A DNA stretch of 64,000 bases from Syncephalis plumigaleata (taxonomy: Eukaryota > Zoopagomycota > Zoopagomycetes > Zoopagales > Piptocephalidaceae), in NCBI GenBank assembly GCA_025201365.1, contig JAIXMF010000019.1, positions 124,001-188,000 on the forward strand. Reading direction: 5' to 3'. Positions 12,009 through 23,892 of this stretch are shown one piece after another (positions within the stretch are counted from its first letter, which is position 1; every line of letters begins with the position of its first letter). The position numbers and the translations under genes are program-made. Under the pieces are notes generated by a model. That model was not told where the DNA came from and did no database searches. It saw nothing but the letters and a program-made list of their open reading frames with translations.

Positions 12009-12500
12009 GATGACGTTATTTTAATCAAGAATACACAAATAAATCATACGCAAGTGTGGATAATAATGAAGCATGGTGTTCAAATCATTCTAATTGACGA
12101 GATATCCTATTGTCACTTGTCATGCCTTCTTAATATGAGTACAATCTATAACAATATACTAATTCATTATTCTATTAGACGCACACATCAGAATTGTAAA
12201 GATGACATGAAAGGTAAAGGATTCGAGTATCATGTATGGAATCGGGATATGGCAGCATGTCTGACCTTTATTCAGATTATTCTCAGTCTTCGCAATGGAA
12301 ATGGTGTTCCAACACGATTTCATCAAAGTGTCATTACTTCTAAACGTTCAAAAAAAAAGGACAACAACAAACAACTTAACCATGATGGTTATTGCTGCTC
12401 ACATCTAAATACGTATTATCATAGCTATTATTTATTAGTAAAACAAAAGGCTAACAGTGTTAATCAGGAGGGAAATCTTATAAAGGCACGACACGTACAA
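12009..12500 (+). repeat. Dispersed degenerate repeat, copy A (most complete)
   Basis: Similar sequence lies at 33490-34000 (same strand) and, in part, at 21540-21718 (minus), 32860-33110 (minus) and 23470-23700 (plus). Shared landmarks in order: a splice-acceptor-like ATTCTATTAG followed by GCACACATCA; a segment ending TGGAATCGGG; a Lys/Arg-rich KRS-type stretch; then a CAACTTA...GATGGTTAT stretch. The 152-codon open frame at 12054-12512 overlaps it but is not kept in the other copies. It appears to be decayed copies of an unknown gene family or element. Confidence 0.6.
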
Positions 12501-12754
12501 CAGATTGCATAAGATACTCGTTATTTTGGGTGGGAAGGAAAATGGCTGAGTAAAGGCTAGGTTTACAACGGGTCTAAATTATTTGTGAACATAAACCAGA
12601 GATGGAGGGGAGTTGCCGCGGATGGCATCACAGGGAATCGCTCACCACACACACATCAGTGGTTCCTCCTCTCACATTCGGCTTGGATTCCTTCTGCTAT
12701 AGTAGGAAAAGTCACCACGGTAGCGTCTAGTATACTTTAAACCTACCATACATC
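12501..12754. promoter_or_regulatory. Upstream region of RPL23
   Basis: A more GC-rich stretch than its surroundings, just before the uL14 start codon. Probable promoter and 5' UTR. No specific factor site is claimed. Confidence 0.4.
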
Positions 12755-13828
12755 ATGTCTAAACGCGGTAAGTAGTGAATCTACAACATCATCTACGCAT
12801 AGATGGATGCATACATACGTAGATGGATGGATGGATGGATTGGTTTTATAGAAGGGCAAGCAAGATGAAATCTACTAGTGGTTTATTCTGGATAACACAG
12901 TAGTGAATCTCTTGTGATAATTAGTCTATTACCATACGATATATTTGTCGAGTGGTTGGACAACTATCGTCTATACGGTATACGAAGCATGTACTAGCAT
13001 TGAGAGGAATCAGATATCATTTGGTTCATTAGGAAGTGTATACATACACTATTCCTTCTCTCTTTGTCTTTTACGCTATACCAATACGATAGATAGACCA
13101 TTATGATAGAAGATACCTGTTACTAACCAATACTTTTGATTATTCATCTATTTCTACTATCGATAATAATAATAATAATGAATAGGACGCGGAGGAGGTA
13201 AGTAGTATAATATACTGATGTTTATTACATAGTTTTTTGTATATTAATATATACATGTACGTGTGTATCTATTCATCTTATAATTATTTAGCGGCTGGCA
13301 ACAAGTTCCGCATGACCCTTGGTCTGCCAGTTGGCGCTGTCATGAACTGTGCTGACAACTCTGGTGCTAAGAATCTCTATGTTATCTCCGTTAAGGCCAT
13401 CCAAGGTCGTCTTAACCGTCTCCCAGCTGCCGGTGCCGGTGATATGATCATGGCCACCGTCAAGAAGGGTAAGCCAGAACTTCGTAAGAAGGTCATGCCT
13501 GCCGTTGTCATCCGTCAACGTAAGCCATGGCGCAGACGCGATGGTGTCTTCCTTTACTTCGAAGGTATGTACTCTTGATAACGACTAGTATATTGATTAT
13601 GTTGTTGTTACTGCTATTGAAGAGTAATAGCTGCTGCAATATTGATTTACCTTGATGCATCATTTACTTACTATCTCGCTCTATTATTACTACCTTCTAA
13701 TAGACAACGCCGGTGTCATTATTAACCCAAAGGGTGAAATGAAGGGTTCCGCCATCACCGGTCCAGTGGCCAAGGAGTGCGCTGACTTGTGGCCACGTAT
13801 CGCTTCTTGCTCTGGTACTGTCGTTTAA
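12755..13828 (+). CDS. RPL23: 60S ribosomal protein uL14 (L23)
   Basis: Exons 12755-12767, 13186-13197, 13292-13564 and 13704-13828 give 140 residues, the same length as human RPL23. The protein binds 28S rRNA at the subunit interface near the GTPase-associated surface. Motifs: MSKRGRGG start, [69 protein letters not shown], and the C-terminal [20 protein letters not shown]. The first two coding exons are tiny (13 and 12 nt). The 12-nt exon supplies only the Arg-Gly-Gly of the N-terminus, and the first intron (418 nt) is unusually long for this genome. Codon use favours C-ending codons, as expected for a highly expressed gene. Confidence 0.97.
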
Positions 13829-14955
13829 AGCAGCACAGCAACACTAGCCTACATGACATCAGCGTGATATTCATATATCCTATCACCATTGCCATTAACA
13901 ATTTAAACATCGTTTATTGACTGGTACTCGTGGAATACTTTGCGTGTCCTCTTGTTTGTGATACTCTTAGTAAAAAATGCTTGTGCCTTCTTATCCTATC
14001 CTACGTGTATTTAACATGAATGTATACATATGTACCAATGTATTTAATCTACTAGCCACACACACATACACACAATGTATAGCTGTTTGTTAATGACAAT
14101 GAATAGCATTATTGAACAGGATCTAATGACCAAAGATAGCAATGATATGCGGTGATTTATCAACAAGACTCTTCTATAATAATAAATGTATCATTTATTG
14201 ATTGTTATTTATCCTATACAACAACAAGTAATTGAGCTATTTCGACATAGTCATCATGTATTAATGGAATGATCGTATATTAATAGCAAACAGTAGTAAG
14301 TATTAGTAGAGAGCTGCTGCAAGTGGGTAAAGTGGAAAAGTGGCTGAGAGACAAAGTAAATAGTGCGGTGATGGTATAGTATAGAGAATGAGTGAATGAG
14401 AATGAGTTTGTCAGTTTTTACTGTCACAGTGGAGGCATCGCCTAACTGGCGGTTTCCTCCTCTCTTTTCTATCCGACGGACACGCTCGGTATCTACACGC
14501 ATCAAAAGGTGGGTATCGACAATGATGGATATATACAATAATAGACGCAGTACAGAATAGAATAGATAGACGAACAGATGCATAGCTATAGAGATGGATG
14601 GATGCATAGATATATAGATGGATGGATGGATGGATGTAGAAGGGATAAAGGATTGAAGATGAAATATACGCTAGCTAGTTGACTAGGTAGAAAGTGATAT
14701 TACCTATTTCATAGACAGTGGTATATAGCAACAGTAACCACGATAATACCAGCATATACTATTTGTTATGTGATAAACAGAGCTAAACGTCATATAGATA
14801 TATGGTATTATTGAGAGGGAACGGGATTAGAAGGTGCACTTTTATTTATTCTATTCTTATTGCTACTATTATTGTGTTTATACGCAGAGCACATATTGGA
14901 TATACAGAGTAACTAACATTGTTAGGTTGTGTTTGCCTTGTGAATTGTTGTAGCC
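13829..14955. other. Intergenic between RPL23 and RPL27, with (GATG)n
   Basis: No supportable gene. A GATG/GATA-rich simple repeat lies at about 14595-14640. The last few hundred bases are presumably the RPL27 promoter. Confidence 0.5.
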
Positions 14956-15609
14956 ATGAAGTTCTTGAAACCAGGCAAGGTACGTGTCTACATAACATCA
15001 TCAATGGGATATCTACTAGTAAACACACGCACACACATCTATAATATACATGAACAACTAGAGATGTTAATGTGTTATTACTATGATTATTGTCAGCACT
15101 CAATAATCAACTAGGGATAATCCTATATACATATATATATATATATATATATACATGTACATATATACGTATACTAATCTTGATGTTGCAATCCCTTGTA
15201 CGATTATTGTCATTGTCATTTCTAGGTCGCTATTGTGCTTAACGGCCGTTATGCTGGCCGCAAGGTGGTCATCGTCAAAAACTACGATGAGGGCACCAAG
15301 GATCGTGCTTATGGCCACGCCCTCGTTGTCGGTATCGACCGTTACCCACGTCGCATCACCGCCGACATGAGCCGCAAGAAGGTCACCAAGCGTGCTCACA
15401 TGAAGCCTTTCATCAAGGCCATCAACTACAACCACTTGATGCCAACCCGTTACACGTTGGAACTCGAGCAATTGAAGCAGATCGTGAACCCAGAAGCCAT
15501 CCGCGATCCATCCCAGCGTATTGCCGCCAAGAAGAAGGTGCGCGCTGCCTTGACGCAACGCTTCCACTCTGGCAAGAACAAGTGGTTCTTCGTGAAGCTC
15601 CGCTTCTAA
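14956..15609 (+). CDS. RPL27: 60S ribosomal protein eL27
   Basis: Exon 1 14956-14979 (MKFLKPGK) and exon 2 15226-15609 give 135 residues, one fewer than human RPL27 and lacking the usual Gly after Met. Conserved KOW-type start KVAIVLNGRYAGRKVVIVKN, then HALVVGIDRYPRRITADM, NYNHLMPTRYTLEL and the terminal GKNKWFFVKLRF identify the family. It is a structural protein of the 60S subunit. Codon use is strongly biased toward C-ending codons, like RPL23 just upstream and unlike the neighbouring F-box and 7TM genes. The single 246-bp intron contains an AT dinucleotide tract. Confidence 0.97.
15129..15152. repeat. (AT)n microsatellite in the RPL27 intron
   Basis: About twelve uninterrupted AT units. 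Confidence 0.9.
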
Positions 15610-16620
15610 AGTGGCGTGTTTTTGTCATTCATTCATTCTACCACTACTCATTTGATGCAGTCGAGAATAAATAATGCAAGTGTTTAGTCCTTTTCGAGGG
15701 CGGTGTTTGCAAAATTATCTATAATCATTATGTATAAGATGATATGACTGTTTATAGTAATGAGTAATGACTAGTTAGATGCTGTTTATTAGGTGGATAT
15801 CAACGATGAATCAACGTATTTCATGGGTAAACCATTCTACATGTACATGTACAATAACGAGATAGCATTATCAATGATTACCATTCTGTGGAGACATGCA
15901 TCATTTCAATGGTGTATTGATGATGATGTGTGCAGGAACCAATAAATACACATTCAATAGACAGCTATCAGTACAGCAATTCATACTTGCATGATATGGC
16001 CAAGCCATGAAGTGGTACAGCTACATCAACTGATCGTGTTACTATTGCTATTGCTATTGCTACTGCTATTGTTGTCCAACCATATCCCTCCTAGTCACAT
16101 GGACGGTGGTTTCTGTTCAACGTGGATCAGGTATTATACAGATAGACTGCTGCCAAGTATCAATGGCGTTGTCGATGTTATTGTGGCCGCTGAAAGCGTG
16201 AAGTGAGCCTCTCAATACTTATGCGAATAAATTGCTAGATCTTCCTTGAAATAACCAGTTGATGTTTCCACATTTGGACGTTGAGTTGCACAGCTCGAAC
16301 CGAGCTTTTTGCAGCCATGGCAAATCATCATTAATGCTCGTCGCCTCTATCGGCTGCATGTCAGGTTATACACCAATCGGTGTGGCAGTTTAGCAATGGG
16401 GACAGGGTGTGTGGCACACGGTGAAATAACGGAAGGAACACTGCTAGATGATACACGCACACATATACAAGTATTCAGTAGAAAAGAAAAAGAAGCAGCG
16501 GTAGAGATTGTCAAAAAAAAGTATGATAATAGTAATTTAGTTACTGCAACTAGAATGATTTATTGAAAAGTATTATGATTGTTATTATGATTGTTACTAT
16601 TGTCGTCATCATCATTACAA
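15610..16620. other. Intergenic, weak open frames only
   Basis: Open frames at 15991-16206 (with a long Leu run from a CTATTG repeat) and 16309-16566 (85 codons) are the only ones of note. Neither has recognisable domains, so neither is called as a gene. Confidence 0.45.
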
Positions 16621-17611
16621 TTAACGAAGGGTGTACTGCGAGTCCTGTTTGGCCTGGGTACGAAAGTCGTGTGAGGGCAGCCTAACATGCGGCTGTGTAT
16701 TTCGACTCTTGTTGTCAATAGTGGTGGTGTTGAGGCGTGATGCCGACATACGATATGTATTCTCTACGGCTAATGTCGAAGTGACAGCCCTAATAGGATC
16801 AATAAACAGTATTAATGTCAATAAATATGTAATTAATATATATTATAATAGCGTGTACTACTTACCAGTCAACAATAAATAAAACATCGCTCATTTCACC
16901 GAATGTACTGAATACATTGCACAGCATGCATATTAGATTGGATATGACCACGAGTAGCATCGTGACAACGCCATCGCGTGCTAAACGCTTCCAGCACCGA
17001 TCGCCGAATCGTTGGTAGTGCTGATAAATGACCATCACAAAGGCACATGTGAATACCAGGTTAGGCGGTAGGTCGATCAGTAAACGAAATGAGGGGAATG
17101 ACGCGGGATATTTGGCATAACAACCGGATGATGGACTAAAGGTGGCCACCACTTCGAGCCACGCACGATAAATGAGGGTGGGTGCAGGGATAATCAGCAG
17201 TACACCGAATATCAATAGGAATCGACTACGCTGATGAGCGAGGTAGGCACGCTCCAACAGCAGTGTATTCATCGACATGGTGGCGATAGTCATGCCGATG
17301 ATAGCGGCCCATACCACCGTACGACATGAAGGACCGTACGGCATATGATGGGTGAGTGCGGCACCTGCCACGTAGAATATGCCGGTGAGCGTGTTGACGA
17401 GGCAACACCAAGAAGATACTTTGTGGGAGCGTTTGAATGTCATACGAACCGAGCGATAACTGTTGTAAATGAAGATGAATAACAAAGCCATGATCGAGAT
17501 CAATTGGAGGTGTACGCCCACCGAGCGTCGTTGATATTCCTCTTTGGAGCCATCGGCACTCATGATGTACTCGATGGCATTCAAATTTCCTAGGGGATCA
17601 TGGTCTTCCAT
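16621..17611 (-). CDS. Seven-transmembrane receptor-like protein, paralogue 1
   Basis: Exons 17611-16866 and 16789-16621 give 304 residues. Seven hydrophobic segments are visible: LQLISIMALLFIFIYNSY, CCLVNTLTGIFYVAGAAL, VVWAAIIGMTIATMSMNTLL, FLLIFGVLLIIPAPTLIY, LVFTCAFVMVIY, VTMLLVVISNLICMLCNVF and a last segment spanning the intron (SDVLFIVDW/AVTSTL). The N-terminus is short and the C-terminal tail of about 50 residues is polar. This is GPCR-like topology, with a Cys in the second outer loop (SSGCYAKYP) and one after helix 2 (PSCRTVVW) that could form the common disulphide. No family is assigned with certainty. It is a tandem duplicate of the gene at 19432-20539. Confidence 0.75.
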
Positions 17612-19431
17612 GATGTGTGTGCGTGTATGAGGATGTGTATGTGTATATGTGTGTATGTGTGTATGGTCTAAGTCAAGAAAACTTCTAGCGTAAAATGATT
17701 AATGCTAGACTTGATAACAAACAACAAATAGTAAATGATAATATGATAATATAATAATAAAATGATGAAAGACGAATAAGCGAATACTAAATAAATGAGG
17801 CGGTATTTGAAATATCAAGACGCGAATACGCTCAACGTCAATTGTACAAAATGGATCGCAACAACAATAACAACAACAGCAACGACAACGACAACAATAG
17901 GAAGAGGTAGTAGTAGTAGTGGGGATGTTATTTATGATCCAGCTATATATATATATAAATATCGGTATATGTTTATATATAGTTCTCTTTATAGATAACA
18001 GTACGAAATAATAAAATGGACAGAAGGAAGAAAAATAAGAAAAAGAATGGAAAGAAGCAGGATAGACAGACGCACAAACCGAGATAGAAATAAGTAGAAA
18101 GGGAGAGCAAGGCAATAAACAAGCGAGAATGATCGTGTGGCAGCGTGTGGTCATCATGCAAGTTAGCTAGCATGGATAAACATCATCGCAACCATCACAC
18201 ATAGTAGTGTACGGTTTATTAGAATTTCTCTTTTTCTCTCTCTCTCTCTCCCCGTGTGTGCGTGTCTCTGTGATATAGTGAGGATGAGCTTGGTCACATG
18301 CGAGTTCAGGCAGACACCCACCCACATACCCACATACACCACGCGCGTGTGTGTGTCCTTTGCCGAGAACGCAATTAGCTATACACGATTCTATAACATT
18401 TACAAATGCCTATTATTGGCTATTTATATAGTATACTTGGCTGAGCCATCCAGTTGCAATGGTCACTACGTTGTTATCGAATTTTCCCTTTACTTACTAT
18501 AATAAGTTGCGGAAGTGATGAACAAAGACGAAAACAAAGACACACAGATATGTGTACGTATACGTACATCATCCATACAGACATCCGTATATCCGTACAT
18601 ACATGTACATGTACGCTTGTAGCATAAAATACGCACAAATTAGCTATTCATCGGAGGAATGGAAAACCTGTGTTGTATATCTGCGTTTGCCTACGAGCGA
18701 GTATTGGTCAATCGAATGATTAGGGGATTATTGCGTGAAAGAGAAGACCGTAAAGGTTGCACGTCTTACTTCTACGAGCAAGTATCGTTTACTCGTTGGT
18801 ATCGGACGGTATACATGCATACACACACATAGACATCTGTACATGTTCATGTGGATGGTGGAAAAACCGGTCATGCCATGATAACGATGATTGGTACTAC
18901 AAAGGTAACCGCGTTCTAGGATGATTAACATGACGGCACATTCGAGTTGACACACGCACACACACAGAGAGAGCGGGAGAGCAGGAGAGAGCGGTGTGCG
19001 GCAACATAGTCTGTTCTCATTCCTGCTATGCACACATGTACATACATACATACATTCATTCATACATATGTATGTACGTACGCACGCACACACGTCCTCG
19101 CATATCTATCTACCTCTTCTGTCCTTGCCTCTTCCTATTATACATACATACATACATACATACATACATTCGCTCATTCATCCATATAGTCATCATATGA
19201 GCATATACAATATCGAGTGATCGTGGCGTGAACGGGAGACAACGTGCAGCTGACGAGGATATCGTCAATAACAAGTTTAGCAATATCTCCCCACTAAAAA
19301 TAGACATGATGACTGGAATGCTATGTTGCAGAATTTGTCGTAATATTTCAATTGCATAGAATAAACAAATAGTTGAACAAAACAAATGTACGAGCAAGTG
19401 TACGAGCAAGTGTACGAACAAAGGTACGAAT
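17612..19431. other. Spacer between the 7TM paralogues, rich in simple repeats
   Basis: About 1.8 kb with TG/CA, TC, CAA and CATA microsatellite tracts (for example about 17625-17665, 18230-18250 and 18950-19170). Open frames here translate the repeats and have no domain support. It probably holds the promoter of 7TM paralogue 1 and the 3' UTR of paralogue 2. Confidence 0.5.
19139..19170. repeat. (CATA)n microsatellite
   Basis: Seven near-perfect CATA units. A second shorter tract lies at about 19035-19062. Confidence 0.9.
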
Positions 19432-20539
19432 TTAACGACGAAATGCACCCAGTACAGTTTCGCGTTGTACCTGCCAGAACTGCGTACTCGTTATGTCGGA
19501 GCGTTCGATTGATTGTCGAATATCCGCTGTTCTAAGGGCCGTACCACTACTGTCGCTACTGGAACCATGTCGTTGTGATGATTCTATACGACGCGTGCTT
19601 TCCACCAATAAAGTCGAGGTAATCCACCTAGGCCATTAGAAATAAACGTAAAAAATATACATAAGCATAGGCATGTGCATACGTGTTTAACACACACACA
19701 CACACAGATGTATAAATGGTTGACGTGTTAATTACTAATTACTAATCAATTGATTGCTAATGGTGTGTGCGTGTTATAGCGTGTACTACTTACCAATCAA
19801 CAATGAAAAGTACATCAGTTGCTTCGCCGAATACACTAAAGATATTGCACAGCATGCAAATTAGATTGGATAGAATCACGAGTAGCATGGTGGAAATGCC
19901 TTCTTTCGCGAGACGTCGCCAGCATCGATCGCCGTATCGTTTGTACTGGCGATAAATGACCAGGCTGAACGCGACCGAGAACACCAAATTGGGAGGTGCA
20001 TCTATCAGTAGGCGAAAATACGGGAACAGCAGGGGAAATACGATATAACAGCCCGATGATGGATTATAGGTTGGGGTAACGTGCAGCCATGCAATGAGCA
20101 GCAACATGGGCGCTGGCAGAATAAGTAGGATACCCGCGGCCAGAAACCATTTATTACGCTGATTCGCTAGGTAGGCACGCTCGAGCAACACCGAGTTGAT
20201 GGACATTGTGGAGACAGTCATGCCGGAGATGGCCGTCCAGATCACCACGTTGCAGGAGGGTCCGCCCGGTAAATGATGCGGCAACGCTATACCGCCTAGA
20301 AAGAGGATGCCGGTAAAGGTGGTGATGAAACAGCACCAGTGGGCTAGTTTATACGCGTTACTAATCAATAGTCGAATGGTACAAAATGTGTTGCGTACAA
20401 ACATGACGAGTAACACGACGATAATAATCAGTTGGATGTGCACGCCTTTCGAGCGTCGCTGTATACTATGGATATCACCGCCGGTATCTGCGAGATATTC
20501 AAAGGCGTTGAGCTGCGCTATGGGGTCGTTGTGCAGCAT
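19432..20539 (-). CDS. Seven-transmembrane receptor-like protein, paralogue 2
   Basis: Exons 20539-19794 and 19627-19432 give 313 residues. Exon 1 is exactly as long as in paralogue 1 (746 nt), and the intron interrupts the same Trp codon after DVLFIVD. The seven hydrophobic segments and the SSGCY and PSCNVVIW cysteines are kept. Shared blocks include LLERAYL, RLLIDAPPNLVFS, YGDRCWRRLAKEG and SNLICMLCN. The C-terminal tail is different and richer in Ser and Thr (SSQRHGSSSDSSGT), which in receptors would be a regulatory tail; here that is inference. Its orientation matches paralogue 1, consistent with tandem duplication. Confidence 0.75.
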
Positions 20540-21539
20540 GTTGCATAATCAAGCAAGTGTAGACGGGTGGTGCAGCGGCACTGCAATACAAGAAATAAAT
20601 AGGAAGCGAAAAAATGGATTAATGAGCGGATGAATAACAACGACACATGTACAAATGCCTGCTTGCACGTCGCTCTGACTGGCAGAGTAAGCGTAGAAGA
20701 TAAACTGGAATAAAAGAATGTTTGAATACACGCTAGAGTAATAGGTGATAGTAGTGGTAATAATAATAATCGTAGTAATGAAGCAAGAAGAGCGAGGGAA
20801 GAGATGGAATAAGCACAATGGTGGATACATTTGTACGTTGTTTTAAGCGATAGATCGCTTTATGGCCAAGAAGCGTACACAGTGTAGCGAGATCATAGTA
20901 TGCTAAATTAGGAGAATGGCATGTCAATGATAATGAATGTATAGCATGCCTACCTGCCTGCCTGCCTGCTTGCTTGCTTACTCAAAAAGATCGTCGAACG
21001 GGGGCCCGCGCTACATCCCGATAATTATAGTAGTTGGCGTAACCACCCCACCACGTACTACATAGTCCACTTAAGGGACATTGGCGATAAATACAGTCGA
21101 GTTATTTCTGGTTTGACTTGTTGTTATCAACGAATTTGGTTGTAGTAACAATTCGACCATACAGCAATTAATGGCGGATACATTCGCAATGTATATACAT
21201 ACCTATCAAGGCCTTTGGTGTCAGGCTATGACACTGGTATATATTATTGACGCCAATCTACAATAACTATCATGATTGCCATGGTATTTCCATTTCTGGA
21301 GTGTATCAATTACATACGTTTATTGTGCTTGTATGACGACTGATCATTGTTACTAATCCATTGACATAATATAGATTGGCTACTTAAAATGCCACCATGT
21401 CATAGCATGAATAGGCATGACTCGGCTTACCAAGTAGTGGCATGGACATGTGACAAGCACTGATCATTTGTATGTGCGCCATTGTCATGATAATCATCAT
21501 TATATGGCAATGACTATTGTTTCACCGGGATAATCAAGC
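20540..21539. other. Intergenic, probable 7TM paralogue 2 promoter
   Basis: Divergent spacer between 7TM paralogue 2 and F-box copy B. A (CTGC)n-like tract lies at about 20950-20980. No supported gene. Confidence 0.5.
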
Positions 21540-21718
21540 TAGCGTAGATACATGACTTTTCCAACCAATCAATGCAGTCAGTCTTTTGTTTCTATGAATA
21601 AACGATAGTTATGCTGATACGCATTTAGATGTGAGTAGCCATAACCATCACGAATAAGTTGTTTGTTGTTGTTTGGTTCCTCGATGTCCTTGTCCTCCTT
21701 TTCTTGAACGTTTAGAAG
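21540..21718 (-). repeat. Dispersed degenerate repeat, copy B
   Basis: On the minus strand this matches the second half of copy A (the KRS-type basic stretch and the following CAACTTA...GATGGTTAT stretch). It starts only about 45 bp upstream of the F-box ATG. About 310 bp present between promoter and repeat in copy A is absent here. Confidence 0.6.
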
Positions 21719-21723
21719 TAGTG

Positions 21724-21765
21724 GTATTTCTCTACCCCATATCGCCTTTCTTATTCCATTCCACT
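21724..21765 (+). promoter_or_regulatory. Leader/proximal promoter shared with F-box copy A
   Basis: Identical over 42 bases to 11967-12008 on the opposite strand. Confidence 0.6.
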
Positions 21766-23391
21766 ATGTTTACTACTACTACTGAAATATCGAGTAATCC
21801 CAACTCGTCTTGTAGATTACTAGTTTGTCTGAATACTCTTCCATTTCAGGACCAGCGTGTCTTCCGTAGTCTACTTGGTCATATCGATTTAGTGCGTCTA
21901 TCAGCATGTTGTCGCTCGTTAAGAAGCAGTATTCGAAATGATAGAGCATTATGGCAACAACTATACCATAGGGATTTCCTATCGGGAGCGTATTATGATA
22001 AAGAAATGGGGTTCGTATTATGGTGTATACGCACAGATGTCAACAATCCATGTACATCGGATAAACGAGCCGATCTACTAGAGAATGTGGACTGGTACAA
22101 CACATATCGTCGACGAGTGAGCACCGAGAATAATTGGCGATATGGACGATGCAAGACCACCCATATCGATATGGAAGAGGGCAAGGATGGAGTAGATTAT
22201 CGCAGAGATGTTACTGCTAATCGTATGTTTATAACGCAGCAAGGTCGTCCAGACAGAGTATCAGGCCATACTTATACTTTAGAATATTTGCCACATTCAA
22301 GTCTTAGATCAAGCAACAGCATTGTATATAACAGTACGCTATCCACATCCTCCAATATCATTTCACTGGATACTGGTAATGAAGATGATTATGTTAGTGT
22401 CGTGGGTGATCATTATATAACTGTATTTCCTTATCCACTCGAGGGCGATACCAACTATAGTGTAAAAATATTTTCTTGCAAACATGGTGGTGTCTTCACT
22501 ACATTTAATATCCCAGTATCATATGAAGTGGTAGCAATCGAGGGGAAATGGGTATTGCTAGTGAGCACATCACATGTGTTAGTCAATGATTCACCAGTTT
22601 GTATACGTAAGCATAGTAATTGTATAATGATGCAATATAATTAGTACTAATAATTGATATATTTAGCCAATGTAATGGTATTCGATATAGATAATAGTAT
22701 CATGTGTCCAGGAAATATTGATGATACATGGAATGCAACTCGTTTCTATAAAACAACCAATGACGCAGCAATAGTATACACGGCAAGACTAGTCAAAGAT
22801 GATGATGTGAATCGTATTGAATGGGCATTGTATGAGTTCTCGAGCAATAACCCTGTTGTACGATTGCGAAGTGGCTGGTTTCAACTACCTGAAATGATGC
22901 CGGATATGAAAATATCTGCTCATAATTCATACGATTCGCATATGCTTATCAGATTACATGATAATCCTGTTGATGATTTATCCATAATGCATAGCGTAGC
23001 ATCCAATGGTCAAAGTCATACTCCACGTAATTGCTACATTATATCTAAGCAGCATATACCTATTCCATTATTAAGGATTAGATGCGATTATTCAATATAT
23101 GCTTTCAGCCCAACAAAAATATGGACAGATTTATCTTACAATGACGATCAAGTATTACAAATACCGGGTACTTTTCTCATTAAGCATATTATTGGAGATC
23201 TCTATATGTTTACTACGAATCATAATGATATAGAAAGTCGATTACTTGTAGACATCAATACAAAAGAAACAATATGTAAATTAGAAACATCAAGTCCATG
23301 CAGATATTTAGAAATTGATACAATGTTTGGTACGATAGGCAGTTCCGATGACATGAGCGTGCAAACACTACTAGAATACGGTGAACTATAG
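21766..23391 (+). CDS. F-box protein paralogue B (intact)
   Basis: Exons 21766-22606 and 22667-23391 give 521 residues. The start MFTTTTEISSN aligns with the start of paralogue A, so an in-frame upstream Met (21673) was not used. The F-box-like segment DQRVFRSLLGHIDLVRLSAC with LWQQLYHRDFLSGAYY suggests a Skp1-binding SCF adaptor. The large C-terminal part is unrecognised, with repeated short strands and Tyr/Asp-rich turns as in propeller or lectin-like folds. The intron and much of the coding DNA match paralogue A closely, and a block around 22005-22175 (MGFVLWCIRTDVNNPCTSDK) is almost unchanged while later parts have diverged, which may indicate gene conversion. Confidence 0.75.
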
Positions 23392-23892
23392 CAAGTATCA
23401 ATAAATCATACTATATTGTTATTGATCACATTAGAGCGAGCAATATGTTTCTATTAACAAATAATGTGAATTAATAATGAGGAATAGCTATTATTTATTA
23501 TCACTAATTGTAATAGATGATATTGCGATCATTAATATCTCCCTCAACTGCTAGGATCATGACAACTACTCAATAATAATAGCAATGCGATAATAGTGCT
23601 AATGAATGCGCAAATCTATTCATTAATAAGCATAGAAGTTATAGGCAAACATTGTTAATTGGTTGGAAAACTCTGTATGCTTCGTTTCGTCTTCTTGTTA
23701 CAATGATTACACCATTTACATATTTTGATTCATGAATAAATACATCAACACATTAGTATTGTTCAGTAAAATCATACACCGTATTTATTTTATTACTGAT
23801 CCTCCATATAGTTAACATTAGCATCATTGTTATATTAGTACTATATGTATGTATGTGTGTCTGTCTGTCTACCATCACATCGTCATCATCAT
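23392..23892 (+). repeat. Dispersed repeat copy E and 3' flank of F-box B
   Basis: A stretch from about 23470 to 23700 matches the reverse complement of 32860-32980 strongly (landmark ATCTCCCTCAACTGCTAGG) and ends with the ATTGGTTGGAAAA motif seen at the ends of copies B, C and D. No gene. Confidence 0.6.

Noticed and set aside
12054-12512. 152-codon open frame in front of F-box copy A
   Set aside because: It lies in the dispersed repeat and the frame is not preserved in the other copies; no domain is visible.
15991-16206. Open frame with a 12-Leu run
   Set aside because: The Leu run is a translated CTATTG-type simple repeat; no splice, domain or homologue support.
16285-16315. CTCGAACCGAGC, resembling a tRNA T arm
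   Set aside because: No acceptor, D or anticodon stems can be drawn around it; it is just a short palindrome-like sequence.
16309-16566. 85-codon open frame
   Set aside because: No recognisable motif or neighbour logic; could be chance in a 1-kb spacer.
17705-18173. Long Cys/Tyr/Phe-rich minus-strand frames
   Set aside because: They translate CAA/ACG/ATA simple repeats in the 7TM spacer.
18994-19220. HTYIH-type repeat peptides
   Set aside because: Translation of the CATA microsatellite.
21673-21765. N-terminal extension of F-box copy B
   Set aside because: It overlaps the leader shared with copy A, and copy A starts at the equivalent of 21766.
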